Positions 22,158 to 34,122 are shown, counted from the stretch's first letter. The stretch is DNA of 64,000 nucleotides from Diaporthe sp. PMI_573 (GCA_021399435.1 JAJTUP010000011.1:930001-994000), one strand, 5' to 3'. A program made the numbers and translations. Notes: generated by a model not told the origin, from the sequence alone.

Positions 22158-22604
22158 TTAACGCCTGAAAAGCCGTCGTAAACTGCGATATGCAACAACT
22201 CCTGCAAACACCGTACTACCGGTAATAGTAAACATGGATGCAGACAACAGTGCCCATTTGAGAGCAGGATTACTGCGGATGAGATGTTGCAGAATCAAGT
22301 CTTCGTCCACCCTTCGTCGCCCGCATCTATATTCTCGCCCCTTTTCCTGATTTCCCCCATAGCTTCCATCGGTCTGTTCTGTGTCAGAACTAAAATCGAT
22401 TGCTCTCTCGTCTGGGAAATGTTTGTCTTTCTGTCCACTAACATCTGCATGACTATTGTTCGTAGCCCCACCTGCGGCCCAGAACCAGCCCGTCCCGTTC
22501 GATACAGCATGTGTCGTTTTGGTGGTTGTGATGCGCACCGGAATCGCGGAATCGGTACTGGCTTGAGGCCCAACTTGGGACGGAAAAGGCATGATTTCTT
22601 TCAC
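22158..22604 (-). CDS. Possible small single-pass membrane protein
   Basis: An open frame of about 148 residues ends at 22158. It stays open upstream to about 22690 and could be an exon behind an acceptor there (AATATCAG), so the true start is uncertain; the first in-frame ATG would be at about 22592. The N-terminal part is polar and rich in Ser, Thr, Gly and Asp. Near the C-terminus one clear membrane segment (WALLSASMFTITGSTVFAGVV) is followed by a basic tail (RSLRRLFRR), as in tail-anchored proteins. I recognise no family, and it may be a chance frame. Confidence 0.4.
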   Translation of the reverse strand: MKEIMPFPSQVGPQASTDSAIPVRITTTKTTHAVSNGTGWFWAAGGATNNSHADVSGQKDKHFPDERAIDFSSDTEQTDGSYGGNQEKGREYRCGRRRVDEDLILQHLIRSNPALKWALLSASMFTITGSTVFAGVVAYRSLRRLFRR

Positions 22605-22699
22605 GCCGCTGCTGGACTGGCGTCTGTCAATATGACTGATGTTGTTGTTATGCGAGCTGTGTACACAACTCTGATATTCTTGGGAAATTTATCCTTCCG

Positions 22700-23250
22700 C
22701 CGTTGGGTACGGTTTGCGAGTGCCTTGTAGCTGGGTTTGATTAATATGTGATGTCTGATTTCGGCTGGTAATCAATGTAAACTTTTAGTAGGTTAGGTGA
22801 TGGGACTACTTCACATTGGTTGTGGGCTAGAATTAGTGTTCTTGTAGATTCGATTCGGAGCAATGTTAAATTATTCAAGTAGCTAGCTGTCGGTAGACTG
22901 CGAGTCACCAACTATCGATGATCCGTTAGTCATATTCTCCAGCACGGTATCGATCTTGACTTGTTGGACTAGAACTAGGCGTGTTATTTTGTTAGTTTAC
23001 AACAATGTCGCCACTATCGTGGGCCATATTGCTTAGTGCAGTGGTGGTCGGCCATGGTTGTGGGCTAGCCTTTTCAACTTGAAAACCGGACGCCTCAGGG
23101 AGTACGAAACAAAGTACATGTTATTCCCAACCTAGGAAGCCAACCTAAGAAGGGTTCCAGTCCCTAATGCCATTGGCTAGGTACCGAAAGACTAGATCCT
23201 GCAGGAGTGCTCAAGAGCCGGGGAATGAATTCGGCCGGGGGGATCCAGGA
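22700..23250. other. Intergenic region
   Basis: AT-rich sequence between the possible tail-anchored protein and the 3' end of the first MFS transporter. Nothing recognisable. Confidence 0.45.
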
Positions 23251-24995
23251 TCAATAAGCATAAAAAAGTCGACTTGTCGAATCAGTCTTGCGGATCCTAT
23301 TATTCTGCCGCCTAAGGTCCCACCGCATGAACCAGAAAAGCATCACAGATACCACAGCCCCAGACGCACACGTTATCAACGGCAGTGCATATCTCGGGGC
23401 GGCCGACTCAGGCCACAAGTACTAAACTCCGGCGGGCATACCAGTCAGCCAAGGGCTGCATCAAGTTCACAGACAAGGGGTTGGAATTGGGGACATAGGG
23501 AGATGGGGTGGTGGAAAGGAAACAAAAAAAGCATACCGGAGTCCAGATCAAGGTCGATGCAGCTGACATATTCCCCAGCCCGATGGCCACGGCCCTCTTC
23601 TCTTTGGTCTGCGCGCACGTGCTTGCGATCCACGACTGCGTGATGGATGTTCCTCCCCAGGTGCCGATAATGAAGACGTAAGCGGCAAAGTAGCGCACCG
23701 ACGGGTTCAGCGTGGCCGCCGCGAGGGAGAACCCGACCGCCGCGATCGTCTTGAGCGACGTCAAGTGCCATGTCCGCTCGTTAAAGTGGCCGGACGAGAT
23801 GGACACGCACATCGCTGAGACGCAGGCGACCAGGTACGGCGGGCAGGTCATTACGAGGGTTGTGAACTGGCTGAAGCCTAGGTTGGAGGGAGGGTTAGTC
23901 AACATGGTGTTCGCCTGGGCACTACGTAGTCGGGTGAAGTTTTGGTTCTTCTTGCTCACCTAGTGTCTCTAGTAGCGTAGGTAGGAAGATGCGGATGCTC
24001 CCCGCAAACGCGTTGACGTGCTGGATGACCAGGAAGAGCCAGACCCTGCGGTCCCTCAAGGCATCCCTAAGCCCCTGAACCATACTCCCCTTCTCCTTTC
24101 TCTCAACCGTGTCCGCAGCGATCCTATCATGTGCCAGGCGGCGCTCCGCCGGGGTGAGCCACTTCGTCTTAAGGGGCTCGTCGGGCAGGATGAAAAACGA
24201 CAGCGCCGAAGCGACGACGGATATAGCGCCGAAGATGATGTAGAGCCATCTCCAACCTGACAATCCTAGGGTGCCGCGCATAGCGCGGAATATGGGCGCG
24301 GCCATGAGGCCGTTCATGCCCGTGGCGAAGATGCTGGCCGTGTAGACGAGGGTGATGCGCGCGGCGAGCTCCTTGCGCTTGTAGAAGAGCGATATCACGT
24401 ACATGCAGCCCGGGTAGATGGGCGCGGCGATCAGGCCCAGGAAGAAGCGCTGGATGAGGAGGCTGCGGCCGTTGTGCAGCAACGAGGTGAGGGCCGTGCC
24501 GACCGCCATTATCCCCATCGTCACGGAGAGGTACAGGGGAGGCGGGACCTTGGTCAGGAGCATGTTGGAGGGGACCTGGACGATGAGGTAGCCGATGTAG
24601 TGGATCGATATGGCCAACGAGAACTCGGTCCCCGAGATGCCCAGCTCCTTCTCGAAGCCGTCTAGCCGTGCCACGCTGAGGGACTGGCGTGTGAAGAAGT
24701 TCAGGAAGACCAGGAACCAGACGACGGGCTGGTGGGTATTATCAGCTCGTGGCCTGGGAAAATATACATATGTATTCTCTTGTTAGGAGTCTGTACTCAC
24801 CATGATTATCATGTCGAGTTTGCGGACCAGCTTGATCTCTGCAGGGTTTGTCTTTGCGGACGCTCCGGAGTAGTCGACCTTCACGGCTATCCCCTCGAGG
24901 GACTGCCTGGTGACAGGAGAGCCATGTGGACCTGGGCAGATCTCAACGGTGATATGATGTTCGGCCACGGCCGGTTTGTCTTCAATTGAGTGCAT
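23251..24995 (-). CDS. MFS transporter, allantoate permease (anion:cation symporter) type
   Basis: Four exons, complement(24801-24995, 23960-24728, 23537-23877, 23251-23421), with introns of 72, 82 and 115 bp, encode 491 residues. After a soluble N-terminus the fold starts at residues about 58-80 (VRKLDMIIMPVVWFLVFLNF), followed by ARLDGFEKELGISGTEFSLA, a typical first loop of Dal5/Tna1-like carriers. Further matching segments are VPSNMLLTKVPPPLYL, GWRWLYIIFGAISVV and FILPDEPLKTKWLTPAERRLA. The last exon gives YLWPESAAPRYALPL then a final helix and a basic tail, the usual end of this group. Such carriers import organic anions such as allantoate, nicotinate or vitamins with protons. The substrate cannot be told from sequence. 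Confidence 0.93.
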
Positions 24996-26167
24996 GTTGT
25001 GTTGACTGTCTATTTAGGAGGCTGATACCCTGAGAAGAGTTGAGATGATATGGTAGACAGAGCTGTCCGCCTCACATTTCCAAAGAGTCCTCTGTGAGGC
25101 ATTTGAACTTGAATTGATATCCCTCGCCCAGCCCGAGAAGGTTCATTGTCCCCACGTTGTCCTCCCTCGGCATGTAACAATTGACGGCTCATATTAAAGC
25201 CCAGAGGGACAACGATATGGCGTTGCTTTTTCAACTGACTGAATGCAACTTTCGGGAAGCATGAAGTCTGAACAAGATTTCCGGTGTTACTTGGCGCCGA
25301 ATTGTGATTGCGTTATGCTGCTTGGCCGCGACGTGTGATCCAAGGAAACGCCCAAGCACAAAACCGAACCGGAAGGCTCATCCGTACACGATTCAACTTG
25401 ACTCGGCATACTGAAGCGGGAACTCGAAGGATGATCCTGATCAACCTTAGCGAATCTCAGCGGGCAGGCTGATGGCCACGACCTCGGGAAGCTGCTGCTG
25501 CCCGACACTGCATCAGGATGAGATTATCCCCGTGGGCTCTTGCGAGTATCTTCAAAATACGCTTCGTTGTGCCCGCATTTCGATGTTGTGTTTGCCAAGT
25601 TCACCGCTATCTCAGGTGCTCCGTCGACTGACACTTGCATTGGAAGGTCACAATTGGGCTGGAAGAGCCCTAATGGACGCGTGACATCGGTTTCTCGTCG
25701 GTGGCCTCAGGCGGAAATGATAAATTGTATTGACAGTCTCCCTCGGTTTTGACGGGGGCGATATCCTTACACGTGCATCGTGTGTTGCGAGCCGGCCGTG
25801 CCAGAATTATATTGTGAGAGGGAAGAGGGAGGGTGCCATTGCCAACCCCTGCAATCCATGCTCCCGCATGGATCTTCGGCCGGCTGTCAAAGTGCCATGA
25901 ATTCAAAATGGAATATATCTAAATCCCATGCAGACATGTCAGCGCGATGACAAGAATCACTTTGAGGGGCCTCGGAAGGAGAGCAAGACAGAGAAGTGGG
26001 CTGGTGTATCCACAGCCGGCGACAGCTGGCAGACGGCTGGGGACCATTCGTTAGCATCTTGCCGTTGAGTGTGGAGCATATGTCGCTGTCAACGACTTCT
26101 ACAAGCACCCAACCCACCTCTCTCTGCCCTGCATCAAGCAAGTCGCACCGCAGGAAAAGTCAGCGAG
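24996..26167. other. Intergenic region between divergent MFS and ankyrin genes
   Basis: About 1.17 kb between the MFS transporter (minus) and the small ankyrin gene (plus), so it should hold both promoters. No specific site was identified and no intervening gene is supported. Confidence 0.45.
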
Positions 26168-26894
26168 ATGAGCGACAACCAGGACAAGACGGGGCCCGGC
26201 CCATCCGCCGCCCCATCGCTGCCCCCAGAAGCCATCGAGCTGGCAACGCGCATGTACAACGCGGCCAGGCAGGGCGACAAGGACCTCCTTACACAGGCCA
26301 TCACCGCCGGGCTGCCGCCGAATCTGACCAACGACAAGGGCGACACATTGGTAAGTATGCACGCGTTGAACCTTGTGAGGGAGGTCACATCCCGGGGCGG
26401 CCCCTCCCTTCCCCCCCACTGCAGCCGAGCTGTCACGGTTGCTGGTCTGTGTGCGCAAAATAGGCTGACATGGCAGCGCAGCTCATGCTTGCGGCGTATC
26501 ATGGCCACGCCGACCTCGTCAGGTTCCTCGTGCAGCACGGCGCAGACCCCAACAGGCTGAATGACCGCCAACAGAGTCCTCTGGCCGGTGCAGTGTTCAA
26601 GAAGGAGGATAACGTCATTGAGGTCAGTCGAGAGGAAGAATGTCTCCTTGAGAAGAACTCTGCCAATGCTTTCTGGAGGGACTGTGAAGCGTTTATATGT
26701 GTGAACTATCAGACTCAGCCCATCTTTACTGAACTACAGGTCAACAGGCTCTTCTCGACGGCGGGGCTGACCCAGATTACGGCACACCCTCCGCCCTCGA
26801 GTGCGTCTCCATGTTTAAGCAGGAGGACCGGTGGGGAGCGAGATTCGAGTCTGCGCCTGGCCGGGGGAAGGCTGTACCCAGCGGCGGTCAATGA
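26168..26894 (+). CDS. Small ankyrin-repeat protein
   Basis: Three exons, 26168-26350, 26482-26622 and 26748-26894, encode 156 residues. Intron 1 starts GTAAGT and ends GCAGCGCAG. Intron 2 starts GTCAGT and uses the acceptor CAACAG at 26742-26747. After an acidic start (MSDNQDKTGPGP) the protein reads RMYNAARQGDKDLLTQAI, LMLAAYHGHADLVRFLVQHG and ALLDGGADPDYGTPSALEC, which are three ankyrin units with standard A/G-x-T-x-L-x-x-A-A-x-x-G-H features. It ends shortly after in a basic tail. There is no membrane segment or catalytic motif, so it is probably a stand-alone protein-binding scaffold. The frame of each exon is preserved only with these splices, which supports the model. Confidence 0.85.
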
Positions 26895-29364
26895 TATCCG
26901 ATTCAGAGAGACTCGTGATCGGAGATCCATGTGACATGGCGCCCTGTTTTCTGGACTGACTGACCCGAGCATGACTTATCTTGGCTCAAGTGCTGGTAGG
27001 GTGAATGACTGCAACGATGCGACACTCGAAGGGCTGCACAGCGGACTCGGCTCTGTCCACGACGCGACCTCAATTCGTTCTCAATTGGGCTGCACTTTTC
27101 CTCCCGTGGCTGTCTCCAACTGCGATAGCGATGGCGGCTTTGTGCTGTCATCCTTTGTATTGTCGCTTGTTGGCCTGTACTGCGGCTGGCCAACATGTGC
27201 CGCGTATACGGCCTTTGTTCCAGCAATCTGGATTCGAGAATCTCGCACTCTTTCGTTGGCAGGTCTGGGTCGAAACGGACCTTCTCTGGTCATGCATGTG
27301 TGTGCTCATGTATTCCCTTGTGTCAACAGGTGCCTATAAACACAATGTGTAAGAGATTCCTGTCAGCCAATGTGTCTAATGACCTCACTGACAAGGCCGT
27401 CACGGTATCATCAGGTGCGGAATATCGAGTAAAAACATCCTGTCCGTCATGCGGGACTGTAAAGTCCCTGTCTACCTCTTACAAGCCCTGTCAAGACGCT
27501 GTGGACCGAGGCGTCGGTGTTTGTAAACGAGTCGAAGGGAGGTCAATTGACTTGAAGTGGCTGTGCGGCAGTCCAAAGTGCGAGGAGCTCGCGGACAAAC
27601 AATGGGAAGAGGAGTGTCACTCGAGGACACTGGGCCAGACCGAAATCGAGCCGCAGACCTGAAAGAGCGACATGCGTGCCTTGGGACTTGGTCCGCTTAA
27701 CGAGAGTGTTTCCTACTTGGTCTCTGTCTGAGCATCAGAGGAGGATCGAGGCGATTGGCGAAGAGGCAATCGGAGTCCTATTATCGTCAGCGCATGTTCA
27801 TAACGACAGGGATGTGTACACCTTGTTCGGTCCGGAGCCGCGGCCACGGTGATGTTGTGAGACACGCATCCGAACGACTTTATGACGCCCAGCCTCATCC
27901 GATGGCGGCATCCGTCGGTTGTTGATGCGGTAGTCAGCATCGCCAGGAACGATCTGCTGGGTCCAGAGATGAAAGCTACCATTGGCCAGCTGCCGTTATG
28001 ATTTTAATGCATCAGAAGGGTGAAATTCTACCAAGGAGTTCTTGTTTTGGGATATGGCATACGGCATACGTGCCCATCGATTAAGCATCTTTCTTTATCC
28101 GGTCGACAGTTTGACGATGCATTGTATCCATGCAGGCCTTCGCCTCAGAAAGCTGCCTTATCCGGTAGGATGACTGTTGATCTTGCTGATCCGGGGCCTG
28201 TTTACCTGGCACACGGGCCCAATGCTATTTTTGAAGATTTTCTCGAGACCTTTGATGCTCAAGGCCAGTGCAAGCGACAACACAGCTCCACAAATTGGTG
28301 CCGAGTGGACGAGAGGTTACACATCATGGTAGCACGCACTCAAGTGTTGGCCACTGAAGTGTTGTCGTCGTGCCGTGGAGCCGCAAGCCAGCAGGGCCTC
28401 GGACGTTCCGGGGGTGGGGCGTACCGTGGTTTCAAGGGGGGTCCCCTGACGCTTACCTTCGTCCCACTGGTCCCCCGGATTTCAGGAGGCTCAGGGGCTA
28501 GGCACTCTCTGCGGATCCCGGCTGCCCGGGTTTAATTTTTTGAACGTGACACAAGCTGCGGCTCTACTGGATATGGGCAACCGTGGTACTTGGCCCAAAC
28601 TGCCCTACCGTCCTGAAACACTTTGCTGCTCGCCGCACATGCAGCATGTCTCTCACACGCACATCCACATCTGTCATCCACACTTCCCCATTTTGCGGCC
28701 CAGCCAGGCACGATGGGGACGAGTGCATCATTGGGTCTGGGGTCGGTCCTTTTGTGCCGCATGATTGCTATGCTACCTTGACCGGGGCAGACGAGACTGG
28801 GTAACGTTACTTGCCACAAGCACATCTATGTTTCTGTGTGTGTGTCTCAAGTGCGTCCGGATATGGTGAACGACCCTTGACAGTCTAGTCGATGTTTTGT
28901 CCGGCTCTGACTGCACGCCAACGAGCTGTCCCTGCTGGTCCGTTTCTTGGCCTCGCTCGCGGGACATCTCAAACACTAATGAACAAAAAATCAGACCATT
29001 GTCAAGGCGCGCCGAGATGATCTCCAGCGCTATCTCTGGCTTCCCGTTCTCGCGGGTTTCGAGTCTCAGGCTGTGGCGACAGCGGGTTTGCCTTTGTGCA
29101 TGCTCAAACCACATGCACACAACGCTTGTCCGATTGCCTTTCGGGCCTTCCGCCCAACTTTAGAACCGTGACCGCGTTCATGACCCTCCGCCAGACTTTA
29201 ATCTGCCAAGACAACGGCTGGGCGGATACTTGACAAAGTCATACCAGTTTCTGTATGCGCTTGTCGGCAGATATTACAATTTATCGTATGTTCCCAAGAG
29301 TTATCCGTCCCGCTCACACGACATACAACCTCCCTCGGCAGCTACTTTGATAGTTTGGCCCCGA
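26895..29364. other. Gene-poor region with one weak Cys-rich frame
   Basis: About 2.5 kb. The only protein-like stretch is on the plus strand at about 27345-27660, where a frame contains SCPSCG, then C residues at spacings ending in CGSPKCEE, suggesting a possible small zinc-binding protein. It has no clear start or splice pattern and stays unproven. The rest looks non-coding. Confidence 0.4.
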
Positions 29365-31881
29365 ATGTCCGATATCATGTCGCCCGCCCGTGCCATGCCC
29401 ACTGTCGAGACTGTTCCCGAGGCCCACGACGCGGACCAAGGGCCCAATGGCGAGCAACAACAAGAGCACAAGAGGCCGGAGGACCACCACGGCCCCGAGG
29501 ATACGGCCCGTGAGAACAGCTGGCTGCCCTCGGTCAAGGACGACTTCATAACAAGGAGACTCCAGACCGGCTCACCACAGCTGCATCCCTTGCTGAAGCC
29601 ACGCCCGAGGAGCAGAGACAGGCGGAGGAGCAGTGGGATACCGGTTGCGAGGCCTGATACCCACCGGCGCGCGTCAGTCGACTTCATCTGGCACGGCTTC
29701 GAGGAAGACCACGCCGGCTCAAGCGCCTCGGATCTCGACCCTCGAAGCTCCCTGCCAAGCAGGCCAACGAGGCAGCAGAAACGTGCGCGGCTGTCACCTC
29801 AATCCGGACTCTCGGGGCTGCCGCTGCCCGCAGCAAGACTCAGTGCTCGTGAAAGCTCAAGCAGTGACGAGCCAACGCCCAAGAAGACATCTTCAGCAGG
29901 GATGGTATCCGAGTCCCGGCTCGCAGCAGTTGACCATGATGCTGCCGTCGAGGTGGGGAAGCCCTTCATCCCGGACTTTCTTGACAAGTTGGACGAGGAT
30001 CTACCAACCGCCGCAGTCGATGGCATCGGACAATGCATGGCGGAGGCTGCATCATGGGGTGGCACCAACAACGACGGAAAGGCATCGCCGAGCGCCCAAA
30101 GCGCGTCATCTTCATCGTCCTCCACATCGGGCAGTCCAGATAGCGATTTATCCTCTGAGAGAACCACAGACACCGAACGGAGCTCCAGCCCGGAGAGGAG
30201 CGTGGATGGCGATGAGACTCCGGTGGCCCCAGTCCTTAACTCTGTCGAATCAAGTCTGCACGCGGCCACCACCAAGCGCCGCAGCAGCCTCTTTGACGTG
30301 GACCGCTACGGCACGCCCGAGATGCCACGGGGGACCGCCAACCTACCACATATTCCCACCAGCGTCCTGACGCCGCGGGTAGCCAACCAGGGCCACCCAA
30401 AGCACCTACCGCGAGCAGAGAAGCTGCCGCTGTCAGGTTACGAGCTGCTCGCATCGCGCATCTCGGCGTCCTCAGACCCAATGCCCCGAAGCCACCCCGG
30501 TTCTGCCAGCTCCTCGTCGACTACCACACCGCGCGATCACATCCCCAGGCGCCATAGCAGCGCCAGCAACATCTTCTACCGGAGTAGCCTGCTGGAGGCG
30601 GAGCCCACCATCCAGCCCATCTACCGGAGGTTCAAGGCCATGAACCACCGGCTATTACTTCACCTACAGGACGAGCTGAGCGAGCTGGAGGAGCAGCTGC
30701 ACAGGTTGGACACGGCGGACACCCAGACGAGAAGACAGCAGAACCGCATACTGCCCGCGAGCAGGCGAGCTGAGGCCCTGGCTGGTGGAGAACTCCAGTC
30801 GCACAAGGCCGACATCCTGGCCAAGATTGGGCTCAAGCTCGCCCAGTATAGTGAGTATTTCCTTGTTCACATGGTTTAACATTAACATTTATCACATGAA
30901 AATACTGACCACTTGTATCCAGACCATGCGATGACGTCCTTCACAGCCACGCGAGACATCCCATCACCATCCCACTCCGACGTCAACGAGTACCGCCGCT
31001 ACCTCGCCACCCACCAACCAGTAACCGAGATCGAGGCCCGCTTCCTCGAGTCCACAGACGACCTCGTCACCCTCGCCCCGCGGCCAACGACAACCTCATC
31101 AACGTCACCAGCCCCAACCCGCACTGCAAGCCCAATATCGAGCGGCGCAATAGCAGCAGTGGCGGCCGCGGCGGCGCGCGACCAGCATTACTACCAGGCC
31201 CTCAAGTCCACCCTCGACGCCGCCGAGCAACCCGCACCCACACCCGCGGCGCCCACGGCCAGCAATGTACCCGCCGAAGAGCCCTCCGAGCCCATCCCCA
31301 TCCCGGGAACCATGCACGGCAACTCGTGGCGCACCAACCGCGGCCACCTCCGCGGGAGCAACAGCGTCAGCCACAGCGTCAGCCCGGGCCTGATGGGCCT
31401 GGGGTCGGCACCGCTGCCCACGCCGCGGGGAGGGTCGAGGCCTCGCTCGAGCTCCGAGGCCATCACGCCGCGGGTGTTCACGCCCAGGTCGGGCACCCCG
31501 CCCGTGCTTGGGGCGGGGAAGGCGGATGTTGCTGCTCCGCCCGTCCCGATGATCAAGGTTGACCAGCCTGCCACCACCACCAGCCGCAGCAGCTCTAAGG
31601 GACAGGACGAGGAGGAGGCGCACGCCTCACCTGTGGTCCTCCACGTGGCCATCGCCCTCGCCGTGGCGGTGCTGCTCCCCATCCTCACATTCCCGTCCAT
31701 CCCGGGTCTCGTGGGCCGCCTCATCGTCGTGTTCCTCGTGGGCATGTCGGTGGCCGGGTCGGTCGTGCAGTCCGGGAGCGTGGGCGCCGCCAGCGCCGAC
31801 GCTGGGGGTTATAGTAGAGACTTGTTTGTGAGCATTGCGGTTTACACGGGCGTCATGGCTGTTGTTGCTGGGGTGTTCTAG
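29365..31881 (+). CDS. DUF6594-like membrane protein with long disordered N-terminus
   Basis: Two exons, 29365-30850 and 30923-31881, with a 72-bp intron (GTGAGT to ATCCAG), encode 814 residues from the ATG at 29365 (MSDIMSPARAMP). The frame is open further upstream to 29230. The first 400 residues are disordered and rich in Ser, Pro, Arg and acidic runs. From about 420 the sequence RFKAMNHRLLLHLQDELSEL starts the region typical of fungal DUF6594 proteins, followed by a heptad-like helix and the segment AQYNHAMTSFTATRDIP across the splice. A Pro/Ala/Ser-rich linker leads to three C-terminal membrane helices (about 733-752, 756-776 and 796-814), the last ending at the stop codon. The family's function is unknown. 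Confidence 0.88.
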
Positions 31882-32100
31882 AGCTGGATGTAGCTGGCGG
31901 GGAGGGCACGCACTGTATCATAATTTGGACTGGTGGATGAGAGATGACACACATGAGACGGAAATCAAAGAAATTGAGAACATTAAGCCTTTTTGACAAA
32001 GTCTTCACATACGTTATAACAGTGACACAGCCTGATGCTCAAGAGATTCGAAGCATCGTTGTGGGGCCCCTGTGACTTACTTGCCTTCCAACCAGTTACC
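31882..32100. other. 3' flank of the DUF6594-like gene
   Basis: A short stretch leading into the 15-bp minisatellite. Nothing else is visible. Confidence 0.4.
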
Positions 32101-32292
32101 CATAGGATGTCATCCCATAACAGGATATTCCATGGGAGGTTAGCCTATGGGAGATTGTCCTATGGAAGGTTGTCCGATGTGAGGTTCTTCTATGGGAGGG
32201 TGTCCGATGGGAGGTCTTCCGATGGGAGGCTTTTCTACAAGGTAGCGATCCCACGGGAGGTTTTCTTACGAGAGGTTAATCCTACAGGACAG
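32101..32292. repeat. Degenerate minisatellite, 15-bp unit
   Basis: About eleven consecutive 15-base units with consensus TATGGGAGGTTGTCC run from 32101 to about 32265, followed by one 16-base unit and a partial unit. Central copies match the consensus closely and outer copies drift, as in an ageing tandem array. Because the unit is five codons, one frame encodes a repeating YGRLS-like pentapeptide, which I take as a by-product. It lies between the convergent ends of the DUF6594-like gene and the coiled-coil gene. Confidence 0.88.
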
Positions 32293-32430
32293 TGGGCAGT
32301 AAGCACTGCTCAGATGTGACAGCTTTTTTTGGATTGCCTAGTGTATCTTAGTACCCTTGAGACCTGATCTCTTAAGGGAGAACGTCTAACAACAGAATCG
32401 CACTCTCCACATGTGCAGTCGCAGACAGCA

Positions 32431-34122
32431 TCAGACGTCGGGGGCACCACCACGCTCGAAGCTCTCCGGGAAGCGGCCGGCTTGGTAATGACCCTCGCCG
32501 AGTGCAAAGGGGCTGATACCCGCGCTCTCCAGCGCGCGCGCGCGTCGCTCGAGCTCCTGCCCGGCGAGGACCTCGTCCTGCTTGTCCATCATCTCGCGCG
32601 TCCTGAACATGACCTCGTCCTGCCTGTCCATGACCTCCTCCTGCCTACCCATGACCACGTTCTGCCTGCCCATGACCACGCCCTGCGCGAACCTGGCGTC
32701 CCTCAGCTCGCCGGTGAGCTGGTCCTGTATGTCGACGATGTCATCCTGCCCGTCCATGGCGTCCTCCAGCTTGTCGTAGAGCCTGTTCTGTTCGAAACGG
32801 ATCTCCTGCTCCATCTCCAGGACCTCGGTCTGCATGGTGATAGCCTTTGTCATCTTTTCCTTGAGCTCGTTCTGTCGGCGGATCGTGTCTTGGTGCATGG
32901 CATAGACATCGTTGTGAGTGTCAATGGTGTCCTGCATGGCCGCCATGCGTGCCTTGCAAGTTTCTATCTCTTGGAATTGCTTTTCAATTCTGGCACGCCT
33001 CTGTTCGGCCAGCTCCTTGTATCCTTTGATCTCGTCGCGTTGCTGATCTAGGAGCTCACGCCTCTGCTCCGAGACATATGAGAGGACGTAGTGATCTGCA
33101 CTGAGCTTCTTGCCCTCCTGGATCTCGAGGTACTGCTCGTCTAGGCGCTGACGCCTCTGATCGGCCAGCTTCTTGTAGCCATCAATCTCGTCGGCCTGCT
33201 GGTCGAGTCGCTCCCGCCTCTGATCGGCCAGCTTCTTGTACCAGTCAATGTCATTGGATTGCTGGTCGATTCGCTCAAGACTCAGATCGAACAACTTCTT
33301 CTGCTCTTCCATCTCCTCGAGCTGTGAGTCGAGTCGCTCTCGCCTCTGCTCAGACACATGGGACAGAACGTAATGTTCTGCCTGTTTTCCCCGGTGGAGG
33401 TCCTGGAACTCGTGTTGGAGACGTAGCATGTACGCGTTGACGGACTCGTTGGGCTTCTGCCGAGGAAAATCGACTTTCTCGAACTCGAACACGGGTTTCT
33501 CTGCTGTGGGCTTTTGGGTGGTGGAACTCTGGGCCGTGAGCTTCTTGCGTCGATCCACAGAACGAAGGATCATCCATTGTTTGACAAGCTTCTCCAGCTT
33601 GACCAGGTCGGCGACGGGCTGGATGATCTCCAACACCTCGGTAGAGCCCTCGCCACCATCGCCGTCAAGCTTGGCAGCATCGCGTTGGTCTGTGCCGCCC
33701 GTCTGCGCCTGTTTGGAGTTGTGGGGTTGTCTCTTGATGCGCTTCCATCCACTACGCGCGAAAGCCTTGACGTAAAGGTCGATTGCAAGCCGAATGGAGT
33801 TTGGGGTGAGGTACTTTGAGATGTAGCCATGTTTGTTGGACATGCTGATGAGCACCTCTGCGAAGAATTGGTCGCTGTCAATGTCAAAGATACCGCGGTC
33901 CTTTTGGATGTGAACAGCAGCTTCGAAGACAACGCAGAGACGTCGGACGACAACGAGCGGTTTGCCAGCGCGGCGGTTGTTGACATCAAAAGCACCGAGA
34001 GCGATCATCAAGTTGATGTTGTTCTTGCCGATCAAACGCCCAGCCTCGGGAAACTTGAGCCCAGGAAGACGAAGGGCATTTTCGATCTTCTCTAGCTCGG
34101 AAGCCTCTGTGGGAAGGGCCAT
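32431..34122 (-). CDS. Unknown long coiled-coil protein with 21-residue repeats
   Basis: A single exon encodes 563 residues. Residues 1-130 look globular (GRLIGKNNINLMIALGAFDV, FFAEVLISMSNKHGYISKYL), 130-245 are a charged linker, and 245-520 are almost wholly coiled coil. Within it a 21-residue unit (three heptads) repeats: LADQRRERLDQQADEIDGYKK at 298, LADQRRQRLDEQYLEIQEGKK at 319 and LAEQRRARIEKQFQEIETCKA at 371, with looser copies at about 256 and 277. A longer block, HYVLSxVSEQRREL/RLD, occurs twice (250 and 344). Residues about 485-519 are simple heptads of the type MGRQEEV. There is no signal peptide or membrane segment. No family was recognised; a structural or scaffold role is inference. 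Confidence 0.78.
   Translation of the reverse strand: MALPTEASELEKIENALRLPGLKFPEAGRLIGKNNINLMIALGAFDVNNRRAGKPLVVVRRLCVVFEAAVHIQKDRGIFDIDSDQFFAEVLISMSNKHGYISKYLTPNSIRLAIDLYVKAFARSGWKRIKRQPHNSKQAQTGGTDQRDAAKLDGDGGEGSTEVLEIIQPVADLVKLEKLVKQWMILRSVDRRKKLTAQSSTTQKPTAEKPVFEFEKVDFPRQKPNESVNAYMLRLQHEFQDLHRGKQAEHYVLSHVSEQRRERLDSQLEEMEEQKKLFDLSLERIDQQSNDIDWYKKLADQRRERLDQQADEIDGYKKLADQRRQRLDEQYLEIQEGKKLSADHYVLSYVSEQRRELLDQQRDEIKGYKELAEQRRARIEKQFQEIETCKARMAAMQDTIDTHNDVYAMHQDTIRRQNELKEKMTKAITMQTEVLEMEQEIRFEQNRLYDKLEDAMDGQDDIVDIQDQLTGELRDARFAQGVVMGRQNVVMGRQEEVMDRQDEVMFRTREMMDKQDEVLAGQELERRARALESAGISPFALGEGHYQAGRFPESFERGGAPDV

Noticed and set aside
32035..32319. Pentapeptide-repeat protein (YGRLS units)
   Set aside because: The repeating peptide follows mechanically from the 15-bp tandem DNA unit; there is no supporting gene structure.
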